From NCBI GenBank assembly GCA_023411375.1, contig JAEYOW010000023.1, positions 62,001 to 126,000 of the forward strand: a DNA stretch of 64,000 bases, given 5' to 3'. The position numbers and the translations under genes were made by a program. Under the pieces are notes generated by a model. That model did not search any database. It was not told the DNA's origin and worked only from the letters and a program-made list of their open reading frames with translations. The stretch comes from Bacillota bacterium. GTDB taxonomy: Bacteria > Bacillota > Clostridia > Christensenellales > Aristaeellaceae. This document shows positions 26,409 to 34,107 of the stretch, in pieces; position 1 is the stretch's first letter, and each line of letters starts with the position of its first letter.

Positions 26409-27077
26409 TTACCGGTAATAGCTGAGCCTGCGCTCCGCCAGCTTGCAAAGCTGCTCGGCCAGGCCGTTCAAAATCAGGTACAGAATAATCGCCACCACAT
26501 ACGGCTCGATGGAGGAGGAGCTGGACACCTGTTTTTTGGCGACGGTCATCAGATCGACTACCGCGACGGTGGAGGCGAGCGCCGTATCCTTGATCAGGGT
26601 GATCACCTCGTTGGTCACGGGCAAAAGCACGCGCTTGGCCACCTGTGGCAGGACGATACGGAAAAAGGTTTGTACGCGCGTATAGCCGAGCACCTTGGCA
26701 GCCTCGTGCTGGCCGGCGGGAATGGACTGAATGCCTGAACGGAAGATTTCAGCAAAATAGGCGGCGTAATTGATTACAAAAGCGAAAATAACCGCCCAGA
26801 ACCTGTCTACCTGAAATGGCAAAAGCATCGGTAGCAGAAAATAGATAAACATGATTTGAAGCATGAGCGGGGTGCTGCGCATGAGGTAGATATACACCGA
26901 TACCGGCCCGCGCACAAGGCTGCGGCGGCTCATGCGCCCCTGTGCCACCAGCATGCCCAGCGGTACGGAAAACAGGAGCGTCAGAAAAAAGATGCTAAGC
27001 GTCGTTCCGGCGCCCTCCAGCATCATCCGCACCAGTTTCATCAGGCGCTCCGGGTCGTTAAAAAATTTGATGGTCAT
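26409..27077 (-). CDS. Polar amino acid ABC transporter, permease
   Basis: This is a 222-residue HisM/GlnP-type permease. It has several helices, MRSTPLMLQIMFIYFLLP, and the coupling motif EIFRSGIQSIPAGQHEAAKVLG followed by LPQVAKRVLLPVTNEVI. The ATG at 27077 follows GGAGGGAG; a longer frame from 27125 begins within the leader. The 12-bp gap to the ATPase gene indicates co-translation. Confidence 0.93.
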   Translation of the reverse strand: MTIKFFNDPERLMKLVRMMLEGAGTTLSIFFLTLLFSVPLGMLVAQGRMSRRSLVRGPVSVYIYLMRSTPLMLQIMFIYFLLPMLLPFQVDRFWAVIFAFVINYAAYFAEIFRSGIQSIPAGQHEAAKVLGYTRVQTFFRIVLPQVAKRVLLPVTNEVITLIKDTALASTVAVVDLMTVAKKQVSSSSSIEPYVVAIILYLILNGLAEQLCKLAERRLSYYR

Positions 27078-27155
27078 ACAAATTCTCCCTCCGGTAGAAC
27101 AGGAAAAAGGGGAACGCATCCGCAATGGGCGCGCTCCCCTTGCCTGAAGGCTGTT

Positions 27156-27971
27156 TTATTCGGCGGGTACGACGGTGATGTCGGAGCCGAACCACTCGGA
27201 GGAGATTTCAGCCAGCGTGCCGTCCTTCTTCATCTCGATCAGGATTTCCTGTACCTTGTCGCGCAGGGCAAGGTCGGTTTTGCGAAAGCCGATGCCGTAG
27301 TTGTCGTCAGCCAGCGCGAAGGCGGCCTCAAGGTCCGTCGCGCCCATGCCGTTGATGCGGTAATCGCCGACCACCAGATCCATCAGCACGGCGTCACAGC
27401 CGCCGTTTTGCAAATCCATCAGGGCGGTCAGGTACTCGTCAAAGCCCAGCACCTCGCCAAAGGTTGCGGCGAGCTCGGCGTAGTCGCCGTTTAGCAGCTC
27501 CTCGGCATAGGAACCGTTCTGCACGGCTACCTTTTTGCTGGCCAGGTCGGCGGTCGCGGCGATACCGGCCCCGGTTTTGGTGTAAAACACCATCTGATTG
27601 TTAAGGTAAGCAAAGGTCATGGCCATGCTCTCCTCACGCTCGGGCGTAATGGACATGCCGTTCCAGATGCAGTCGATATTGCCGGAGGAAAGCTCCAGCT
27701 CCTTGCTGTCCCAGGCGATAGGCTGCACGACCAGCTCGACGCCCAGCTTTTCGCATACGGCGCGCGCCACGTCGATGTCGAAGCCGACGATATCGTTATC
27801 CTCATTGCGAAAGCCCATGGGCGGAAAACTGTCGTCCAGGCCAAGGATAAAGGTCTTTTTGTCCAGAATATTTTGAAGGGAACCATCGGCGGTCTCAGCC
27901 GTGGCCAGACCGGCCATGGCCACGGCCAGCATCAGCACCAAAAGGGCGGCAAATACCTTTTTCATCTTCAC
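27156..27971 (-). CDS. Polar amino acid ABC transporter, substrate-binding protein
   Basis: This 272-residue type II binding protein (SBP_bac_3 fold) has a signal peptide MKKVFAALLVLMLAVAMAGL and a likely cut at ATAET. No lipobox is visible. Family features are FILGLDDSFPPMGFRNEDND, GFDIDVARAVCEKLG, and AGLATAD-like strands with IDCIWNGMSITPERE. Translation probably begins at the GTG at 27971, five bases after GAGGAG; the ATG at 27965 is an alternative. The ligand is probably an amino acid such as cystine or glutamine, but this is not resolvable. Confidence 0.92.
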   Translation of the reverse strand: MKMKKVFAALLVLMLAVAMAGLATAETADGSLQNILDKKTFILGLDDSFPPMGFRNEDNDIVGFDIDVARAVCEKLGVELVVQPIAWDSKELELSSGNIDCIWNGMSITPEREESMAMTFAYLNNQMVFYTKTGAGIAATADLASKKVAVQNGSYAEELLNGDYAELAATFGEVLGFDEYLTALMDLQNGGCDAVLMDLVVGDYRINGMGATDLEAAFALADDNYGIGFRKTDLALRDKVQEILIEMKKDGTLAEISSEWFGSDITVVPAE

Positions 27972-27990
27972 ACTTGCTCCTCTCAATCGC

Positions 27991-28048
27991 ATCTCGCTTT
28001 AGCGAGATAACGTGTTAGTATAATAGCACGGATGCGGAAGACTGTCAA
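27991..28048 (-). promoter_or_regulatory. Promoter and leader hairpin of the amino acid ABC operon
   Basis: On the minus strand TTGACA (28043-28048), a 17-bp spacer and TATTAT (28020-28025) form a strong sigma-A promoter. An 8-bp hairpin with a TT loop (27991-28008) follows at the expected 5' end of the transcript and could stabilise it. Confidence 0.75.
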
Positions 28049-28145
28049 GTGTGAAATTCAGTTTTTTTAAAACAATCAAAGGCGGTTTCCGAAGCGTCTA
28101 ACAGGCGACGGCCCAGTCGTGGGCCATGTGTAAGGAGGAAATGCG

Positions 28146-28619
28146 GTGACGAAGGAAGAGTTTGGGCGGCGCGTCGCGGGAATGATGGGTACGCTTTACC
28201 GCGTTTGCTACGCACAGTTCTGCCGCCAATGCGACAGGGAGGACGCGGTGCAGGAGGCCTTGCGCCGGGCGTGGGAAAAGCGGGATACGCTGAGGGATGA
28301 GCGGATGTTCCAGACGTGGCTGATCCGCATTTTGTTAAACGAGTGCCATAGCGTACAGCGCAGGAGCGGGCGTATGGTGCTGATGGCGGAATTGCCGGAA
28401 GGAGTCGCGCCGCCGGAGGCGGACGGCGCGCTGCATGATTTGCTCATGGCTTTGCCGGATAAGCTGCGCATCCCCGTGGTGCTGCATTATATGGAGGGGT
28501 ATACCATCGCCGAATGCGCGGAAATGCTCCGGATTCCCCAGAGCATGGCAAAGGCGAGGCTCAGGGCGGCAAGGCTGCGCCTCAGGGACGGTTTAAGCGG
28601 GGAGGTGCTTGAGGGATGA
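28146..28619 (+). CDS. ECF-type RNA polymerase sigma factor 3
   Basis: The 157-residue product has region 2 QFCRQCDREDAVQEALRRAW and region 4 LPDKLRIPVVLHYMEGYTIA followed by ECAEMLRIPQSMAKARL. It starts with GTG seven bases after AAGGAGG; the ATG at 28141 meets a stop after two codons. CGTCTAACAG (28095-28104) and a GGCCCA/TGGGCC hairpin (28110-28125) precede it. It overlaps the following anti-sigma gene by ATGA, as in module 2. Confidence 0.9.
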   Translation: MTKEEFGRRVAGMMGTLYRVCYAQFCRQCDREDAVQEALRRAWEKRDTLRDERMFQTWLIRILLNECHSVQRRSGRMVLMAELPEGVAPPEADGALHDLLMALPDKLRIPVVLHYMEGYTIAECAEMLRIPQSMAKARLRAARLRLRDGLSGEVLEG

Positions 28620-29796
28620 AGGAGCGGGAAAGGTTGCAAAGGGCGTTTGGCGAGACGGATGAGCGGTTTGAACGCTGCGTGCTGGACAGTCTGGCGGCGA
28701 TTGATACCGCGTCCGTGAGCGTGCCGCGCCGCAGGCGGCTTGCGCTGATCGCGGCGCTGCTTGTGGCGCTGCTGTTGCTATGCGCGTTTGCGGTAGCGAG
28801 CAATACGGCGTGCTGGATTTTCTGATTGGCGGAAGAAACGCGGACGATACGGTCAAGTCGCTTGTGAAGCCGCTGAATTTCGCAATGGAGGAGGGCGCGG
28901 TTTCGCTGGAGATCAACAGCGCGTTGTGCGACGGGGAAAGCCTTGCGCTGGACTGGACCATCCGCAACGCGGACGCGGACGCGCCCGTTTATGTGCAAAT
29001 TGACCGCTGGACGGTCAACGGACAGCAGGTATGGGGAGACGGCAGCGACGGCTTTGACTGCCAGTGGCTACCGGGCTGCTATGCCCCGCAGGGAGCGATG
29101 CGGGACGGCGAGTATGTTGCCCTGCCGGAGGAAGCAAAGGCGGCGGACAGGCTGGATGTGGAGCTGATTGTCGGCGTGTACGCACCTATCGCGCCCATTT
29201 ATGAAATGGAGGTATTTGACGCGGAGCCGGCGGAGCAAAAGATGCGAGAAGGGTATTTTGTACTTGCCGAGGGCGACGGCTTTGTGATGGAGGACCCGGA
29301 AGATGGGTATATCCACTGCTTTGGCCGAATTGACGGGGAAACGGACCGGGCGCTCGCGGAGCAATTTACCCGGCGGGAGCTGCGCGTCGTCTTTAATCTG
29401 GACCTTGGCGCGGCCGCGGAGCGGCGCGTGACGCTGGAAACCGGGGAGACCTATGCGTGCCCGATGTTTACGGCGGAATATACAAAGGCGGTGCTTACGC
29501 CCGTGGGCCTGTACCTGGAGCTGGCGGTTACCCCGTCGGACGCGACCCACGACGGCGTATGTCGGATTTTTGACGGCAGCTTCGAGCTAACGGATGAAAA
29601 CGGAGCGCCATTAGAGATGTGCCTTATAGAAGGAGAAGGGACGACAATTGAAGAGCCGGACGGATCCTATCGCATGCATGTGCGAAAGGTCTATAACATG
29701 ATGGGCGTGGAGGCGCCCGGATCCGTCGCGGTTACCTATCTGGACGCGAAGGGTGGGGCTGTGATCACCATGCCGTTGGAAGTCGCCCAAAAATAG
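28616..29796 (+). pseudogene. DUF4179-type anti-sigma protein, interrupted by a frameshift
   Basis: Two frames together make a paralogue of the anti-sigma protein at 24275. Frame one (28616-28825) encodes the cytoplasmic tail and membrane helix LIAALLVALLLLCAFAVAS. The second continues from about 28799 with EQYGVLDFLIGGRNADDTV and runs to 29796. One base is missing near 28796-28801 relative to a continuous gene. The downstream part is otherwise open and conserved in style, so this is either a recent loss or a sequencing error. No slippery heptamer is present. If real, ECF sigma 3 may be uncontrolled. Confidence 0.75.
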
Positions 29797-29802
29797 GCGA
29801 AT

Positions 29803-29899
29803 GGGCGGGCATATGTCCCGCCCGTACCCATTAACACTGGGGGAGAGCCCGAGGCACGGCTGAAAGCCGGATTCAATGCCGCAGGCTTCTCCCGTTTTT
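29803..29899 (+). terminator. Tandem hairpins after the third ECF module
   Basis: A 7-bp GGGCGGG/CCCGCCC stem (29803-29823) is followed by a longer structure. In it GGGAGAGCC (29841-29849) pairs with GGCTTCTCCC (29884-29893) around a CGGCT-GAA-AGCCG hairpin, and it ends in GTTTTT. The second is a good intrinsic terminator and could also be a small structured RNA. Confidence 0.7.
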
Positions 29900-29946
29900 G
29901 GTTTGAAAGTGTGCGAGCGGAGGATTGGAGCCAATTTGCCCATGGC

Positions 29947-29975
29947 TTGCCAACCCGTGCAAAACCGTGTATAAT
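29947..29975 (+). promoter_or_regulatory. sigma-A-type promoter of murA
   Basis: TTGCCA (29947-29952), a 17-bp spacer and a perfect TATAAT (29970-29975) lie about 75 bp before murA. Confidence 0.7.
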
Positions 29976-30048
29976 GAACGATGGTTTATTGCATAACGCA
30001 ACCATATCCCGCGAAACGAGGTGATGGGCGGCCCCTGCGGTCGAACCT

Positions 30049-31314
30049 ATGTACAGCAAGGATAAAATGCTTATCACAGGCGGTCACCCCCTCATGGGCG
30101 AAATCACGGTAAGCGGCGGCAAGAATACCGCCGTGGCGGTGATTCCCGCCACGCTTTTGTGCGATGCGCCGTGCACGGTGGAAAACCTGCCGGATATCGA
30201 CGACGTGCACGCCCTGATTGAGATTCTCAAACTTTTGGGGGCGAAGGTGGAATATGTTCCGGGAAAATATCTGACTGTAGACCCGACGTCCGCCCAGGGC
30301 TATCATGTGCCGTATAAGCTGACCAAGCGCCTGCGCGCCAGCTATTATCTGCTGGGCGCGCTTCTGGGGCGGGGCTGCCACGCGGAGGTTGCCTATCCCG
30401 GCGGGTGCGATATCGGCAGCCGGCCCATCGACCAGCATTTGAAGGGCTTCGCCGCGCTGGGCGCTGAAATCGAGGACCGGGGCGGCATGGTATACGCCAA
30501 GGCCAAGAAGCTTGAGGGCGGCGACGTGTTCTTCGACATGGTGACGGTCGGCGGCACCATCAACGTCATGTTGGCCGCCGCAAAGGCGGAGGGCTCGACT
30601 GTGATCTACAACGCGGCGAAGGAGCCGCATATCGTCGATCTGGCGAACTTCTTAAACAGCATGGGCGCGCGCGTCAAGGGCGCGGGCACGGACGTTATCC
30701 GCATCCGCGGCATGCAGCGCATGCATAGCTGCACCTATACCGTCATCCCCGATCAGATTGAAACGGGCACGCTGATGATCGCTGCGGCGGCGACGCGCGG
30801 CGATGTGACCATTCACGGGTGCATTCCCACGCATATGGAGGCGCTGACGGCCAAGCTGCTTGAAATGGGCGTGCGCGTGACCGATAATGACGATTCCATC
30901 CGCGTCAGGCCGCAGGGAGATCAGCGGTGCGTCAACGTAAAAACGCAGGTCTACCCGGGGTTCCCGACAGATTTGCAGCAGCCCATGACCGCGCTTTTAT
31001 GCATGGCCAACGGCACCTCCACCATCTGCGAGACCATTTTTGAGCAGCGCTTCAAGCATCTGGACGAGCTTCGTCGCATGGGCGCCAAAATCAAGCTGGT
31101 GGACCGCACTGTGCTTGTGGAGGGCGTGCGGGAGCTGTACGGCGCGCCCGTCACCGTGACGGATTTGCGCGCGGGCGCCGCGCTGGTGGTCGCGGGCCTG
31201 ATGGCCAAGGGGGTTACCGAGATTTACGAAACCTCCTATATCGACCGCGGCTATGAACGTATTGAGGAAAAGCTGCGCATGCTGGGCGCCGAGATCAGGC
31301 GCGAAAAGATTTAA
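30049..31314 (+). CDS. murA: UDP-N-acetylglucosamine 1-carboxyvinyltransferase
   Basis: MurA transfers enolpyruvate from PEP to UDP-GlcNAc, the first committed step of peptidoglycan synthesis. The 421-residue protein has the early VSGGKNTAVAVIPATLLCD and the active-site loop YPGGCDIGSRPIDQHLKG, whose Cys near residue 120 is the fosfomycin target. It also has VYPGFPTDLQQPMTALL and the late Arg/Glu-rich end. The first in-frame ATG is 30049, but it lacks a good Shine-Dalgarno. The ATG at 30067 follows AAGGA and may be the real start. The next gene begins 51 bp downstream and may be co-transcribed. Confidence 0.95.
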   Translation: MYSKDKMLITGGHPLMGEITVSGGKNTAVAVIPATLLCDAPCTVENLPDIDDVHALIEILKLLGAKVEYVPGKYLTVDPTSAQGYHVPYKLTKRLRASYYLLGALLGRGCHAEVAYPGGCDIGSRPIDQHLKGFAALGAEIEDRGGMVYAKAKKLEGGDVFFDMVTVGGTINVMLAAAKAEGSTVIYNAAKEPHIVDLANFLNSMGARVKGAGTDVIRIRGMQRMHSCTYTVIPDQIETGTLMIAAAATRGDVTIHGCIPTHMEALTAKLLEMGVRVTDNDDSIRVRPQGDQRCVNVKTQVYPGFPTDLQQPMTALLCMANGTSTICETIFEQRFKHLDELRRMGAKIKLVDRTVLVEGVRELYGAPVTVTDLRAGAALVVAGLMAKGVTEIYETSYIDRGYERIEEKLRMLGAEIRREKI

Positions 31315-31365
31315 CGGGTTGGAGGCGCTGCATTCCGGTGTTGTGAAGGGATTGGTTGAGGGGAG

Positions 31366-31902
31366 GTGGCGAGCCTGTACGATCAAAAACCGTTTGAGGT
31401 GCTCGGCCTCAAGCCTGACGCCGACGCGCAGGCCGTGCGCGCCGCCTACCGCCAGCTTGTGAAGGCCTGCCACCCCGACCAGTTTCAGGACGCGGAGATG
31501 CAGAAGGCCGCGCAGGAAAAGCTGATTCGCCTAAACCTCGCCTATGAAGAGGCGCTGAAAATCGCTTCGCAGCACCGCGTGGGCTTCAATCTGATTTCGC
31601 AGGAGGAGGCCAAGCATTTCGCGCAGCGGCTGATCGATCAGGGCAACCTGGAAAGCGCGCTGAGGCAGCTTGGCCGCGCCGACAGCCGGGACGACGGCTG
31701 GTATTACATGCAAGGCCAGATATTGATGGGGCTAAGGCAATATGAAACCGCGCACCAGAGCTTTAGGGAGGCCGTGAGGCGCGACCCTGAAAACAGGAAA
31801 TATCGTGAGGGCGCGCTGGACGCGGCGCTCGCTATGAAAAAGAACAGGCCGTTGGGCGAAAAGCTGCACGGCTGGGTGAAGGAAACCCTGGGCAAGCGCT
31901 GA
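31366..31902 (+). CDS. J-domain protein with a TPR-like tail
   Basis: This is a 178-residue DnaJ-like co-chaperone. The J-domain occupies about residues 6-65 and keeps the HPD tripeptide in LVKACHPDQFQD. There is no G/F region or zinc finger. The C-terminal half reads as a tetratricopeptide pair (YYMQGQILMGLRQYETAHQS then FREAVRRDPENRKY). Such short proteins probably direct DnaK to a particular client. The only standard start is a GTG that abuts the GGGGAG Shine-Dalgarno, and a CTG at 31375 has better spacing. Confidence 0.8.
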   Translation: MASLYDQKPFEVLGLKPDADAQAVRAAYRQLVKACHPDQFQDAEMQKAAQEKLIRLNLAYEEALKIASQHRVGFNLISQEEAKHFAQRLIDQGNLESALRQLGRADSRDDGWYYMQGQILMGLRQYETAHQSFREAVRRDPENRKYREGALDAALAMKKNRPLGEKLHGWVKETLGKR

Positions 31903-31930
31903 CAACCGAATGAAGGAAAAAAAGAAGACC

Positions 31931-31957
31931 CTCGCAACCGCAGTTGCGAGGATTTTG
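31931..31957 (+). terminator. Intrinsic terminator after the J-domain gene
   Basis: CTCGCAAC (31931-31938) pairs perfectly with GTTGCGAG (31943-31950) around CGCA and is followed by GATTTTG. Confidence 0.75.
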
Positions 31958-31983
31958 CTATAGTACGATTCTTTTTGTCCGCT

Positions 31984-32252
31984 TCACTTGCTAAGCCTGA
32001 GCTTCCGGTGCCTAAGGGCGATGCCGCGGCAAAGGCAGGCGGCGCTTATACACAATAGGAGGCTCCAGAGCAGGAGCGGCGCGCCGTCTCCTGTCCGGGG
32101 AGGCGGCGCCGGCAGGCTTCCCAGGATGATCGCAAAGGAAGACAGGGAGTAAACCCGGATCGTCGCCATGCCGTTTTCTCGTGCGATTTGTAAATCGACG
32201 CTTCTTTCCGCGTCACATCCGTGATCGGTAACCCCTGATGTGACGGTTTGCT
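31984..32252 (-). pseudogene. Relic of the C-terminal end of a sortase-anchored surface protein
   Basis: An open frame on the minus strand, closed by a stop just upstream at 32253, encodes about 88 residues. They end in RVYSLSSFAIILGSLPAPPP, then RTGDGAPLLLWSLLLCISAA and CRGIALRHRKLRLSK. This is the layout of an LPXTG-type cell-wall sorting signal: a degenerate TG-D motif, a hydrophobic helix and a basic tail. It is preceded by the sequence style that often comes just before such signals. There is no start codon with a ribosome-binding site except a poor ATG at 32169. No body of the protein is present, so it looks like a deletion remnant. Confidence 0.5.
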
Positions 32253-32362
32253 CTTACTTATGAAAGCTTATGCTAGAACGGTATCGTAATAATTATCAAA
32301 TCATCCCTCTGACAATATAACAGGCAATAGGCCGGTCCCCATGCGACAATCTTCGCACCGCG
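32253..32362. other. Intergenic stretch upstream of spoIIGA
   Basis: AT-rich spacer with no supported gene. Short ORFs on the minus strand from 32550 and 32654 overlap spoIIGA and look like shadows. The control signals for spoIIGA lie to its right. Confidence 0.5.
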
Positions 32363-32397
32363 TTTCGACATGCCGGAAGGCATCCGAAGCCTATACT
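32363..32397 (+). promoter_or_regulatory. spoIIG-type promoter with Spo0A box
   Basis: TTTCGACA (32363-32370) contains an exact Spo0A box TGTCGAA on the minus strand. Its TTCGAC (32364-32369) lies 22 bp before TATACT (32392-32397). In Bacillus subtilis the spoIIG promoter is a sigma-A promoter with an abnormal 22-bp spacer, activated by Spo0A bound over the -35. The same design seems preserved here, 33 bp before the spoIIGA start. Confidence 0.65.
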
Positions 32398-32429
32398 GAA
32401 TGCATCGGTTCTGAAGGGGGAAAAGCGGT

Positions 32430-33215
32430 ATGGTGCATGCGGAAGCCTATCTGCTGGTGAACGCGGCGCTGTGCGCCTGCTCGCTTCCGTTGGGCGGAAA
32501 GCTGGCCGGGCTTCCCGCGCCCAAGGGGGCCAGGCTGCTGCTTTCCGCACTGCTGGGCTCGGCGTTTTCGCTGCTTTCGCTGCTTGTTCCGTGGCTTTCC
32601 CTGCTTGCGCTGGCGGGGCTTCCTTTTTCCGTTTGGCTTTGCTTTGGCCGCCATGGGCCGCAGGCGTGCGTGCGCTGCTCGGTCACCACGCTGTGCGCCT
32701 CCCTGCTGACGGGCGGGGCCGCGCTATCCCTTCTTTCGGCGGGTTTGCGCATTGCGCCCGCGCTGCTGCTGAGCGCGCTGCTGAGCATGCTGCTTTATAT
32801 GCTGGCGACGCTTCTGCCTACTGCGCTTTGCGAGGTGCGGCAGGTGGAGCTGCGCATGGAGGACCGGCGCGTAATCCTGCCCGCGATGCTGGATAGCGGC
32901 AATCTGTTGAGCGATCCCGTGACCGGCTTGCCCGTGCTGGTGGTGCCGGAGAAGGCGCTCAAAACGCTTTTTCCAGGCGTGGAGGATTTGTGCGATTTAA
33001 AGGGCCTGCCGCTGGGTTTCCGGCTGCTCAACGTGCGCACGGCGGCGGGCGGCGCGCTTCTGCCCATGTTCAGGCCGGACGAATGCCGCCTGTACCTCAA
33101 CGGACATGCCTGCGATACAGAGCTGCTGGTGGCCGTGGCCGGGCGCGAATACGGCGGCGTACAGGCGCTGGTGCCCATGGCGGCGCTGCCTCAGAAAATG
33201 CTCGCGCAATCATAA
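32430..33215 (+). CDS. spoIIGA: Pro-sigma-E processing protease SpoIIGA
   Basis: SpoIIGA is a membrane aspartic protease that cleaves pro-sigma-E in the mother cell after SpoIIR signalling from the forespore. The 261-residue protein has about five N-terminal membrane helices (up to about residue 130). A cytoplasmic protease domain follows, with the catalytic Asp in MLDSGNLLSDPVTGLPVLVV. The ATG follows AAGGGGG. It is directly followed by sigE, the classic pairing. Helix sequence is Ala/Leu-rich and diverged, but motif and neighbour make this firm. Confidence 0.92.
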   Translation: MVHAEAYLLVNAALCACSLPLGGKLAGLPAPKGARLLLSALLGSAFSLLSLLVPWLSLLALAGLPFSVWLCFGRHGPQACVRCSVTTLCASLLTGGAALSLLSAGLRIAPALLLSALLSMLLYMLATLLPTALCEVRQVELRMEDRRVILPAMLDSGNLLSDPVTGLPVLVVPEKALKTLFPGVEDLCDLKGLPLGFRLLNVRTAAGGALLPMFRPDECRLYLNGHACDTELLVAVAGREYGGVQALVPMAALPQKMLAQS

Positions 33216-33258
33216 GGGTATAAAGCCCGCGCCTTTATGCGGGATGAGGAGGAACGAT

Positions 33259-33972
33259 ATGAACCAATCACCCGAACGCATCCATCTGGCATTTCAACGC
33301 CTGCTTATGCGGCTTTTTCCGCAGGAGCTTTTCTACATCGGCGGGCCGGACCCCCTCCCCGCTCCGCTTACGCCCGAGGAGGAACGGGCGCTGACCCTAC
33401 GCCTGCGCGAAAACGACGAAACCGCCCGCGCGCGGCTAATCGAGCACAACCTCAGGCTGGTGGTTTTTATCGCCCGCAGGTTTGAAAATACGGGCATCCC
33501 GCTGGAGGACCTCATCTCCATCGGCACCATCGGCCTGATCAAGGCGGTGGGTACGTTTGACGCGGATAAAAAGATCAAAATGGCGACCTATGCAAGCCGC
33601 TGTATCGAGAATGAGATTTTGATGTTCCTGCGCAAAACCAACAAGCTGCGCCTGGAGGTAAGCCTTGACGAGCCGCTCAAGACGGACTGGGACGGCAACG
33701 AGCTGCTGCTTAGCGACGTGCTGGGTACCCGGCCGGATACCGTATCCAGCAATCTGGATCAGGAAATCGAGCGTGAAATTCTGCGTGACGCGCTGGATCA
33801 TTTAAACGCGCGGGAAAAGCGTATCATTATGCTGCGCTTTGGCCTTGGCGGGCAGCAGGAGCGCACGCAAAAGGAGGTCGCGGACCTGCTGGGCATCTCG
33901 CAAAGCTATATTTCCCGGCTGGAAAAACGGATTTTAAGCCGGTTGCATACGGAGCTCAAGCGCATTGGATAG
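33259..33972 (+). CDS. sigE: Sporulation sigma factor sigma-E (pro-form)
   Basis: The 237-residue product closely follows sigma-E. The pro-sequence reaches about residue 28 and the processing site ELFYIGGPDPLPAPL is conserved. Region 2 includes ENTGIPLEDLISIGTIGLIK and ATYASRCIENEILMFLR; region 4 includes LGISQSYISRLEKRIL. It drives early mother-cell transcription. ATG at 33259 follows GAGGAGG; a longer frame from 33106 overlaps spoIIGA and is rejected. Clostridia often have sigG next, but here murG follows. Confidence 0.96.
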   Translation: MNQSPERIHLAFQRLLMRLFPQELFYIGGPDPLPAPLTPEEERALTLRLRENDETARARLIEHNLRLVVFIARRFENTGIPLEDLISIGTIGLIKAVGTFDADKKIKMATYASRCIENEILMFLRKTNKLRLEVSLDEPLKTDWDGNELLLSDVLGTRPDTVSSNLDQEIEREILRDALDHLNAREKRIIMLRFGLGGQQERTQKEVADLLGISQSYISRLEKRILSRLHTELKRIG

Positions 33973-34032
33973 CGGCGGCCGCGCCGCTCCCGCCGCGCGC
34001 GCGCCCAGGGGTGTGCTAAACGCGCCCTTTTA

Positions 34033-34041
34033 TGGTATACT
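34033..34041 (+). promoter_or_regulatory. Extended -10 promoter before murG
   Basis: TGG followed by TATACT (34036-34041) forms an extended -10 (TG-n-TATACT). No clear -35 is present. It lies 66 bp before the murG start. Confidence 0.45.
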
Positions 34042-34107
34042 ATGCCATGGGCGCAAACCGCCCAGATATACGATACGGCGGCGCGGCCCGCCGGAGGAGC
34101 GCACGGC

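Noticed and set aside
28796..28801. Programmed -1 frameshift in the anti-sigma gene
   Set aside because: No X-XXY-YYZ slippery heptamer and no clear downstream pseudoknot; a plain one-base loss or sequence error is simpler.
29841..29899. Riboswitch or T-box upstream of murA
   Set aside because: No T-box sequence or known riboswitch core; the structure lies before the murA promoter and is best read as a terminator of the previous gene.
33106..33258. Longer N-terminus for sigma-E starting inside spoIIGA
   Set aside because: The extra residues are not like any sigma-E leader, and the ATG at 33259 has a strong GAGGAGG and the right pro-sequence length.
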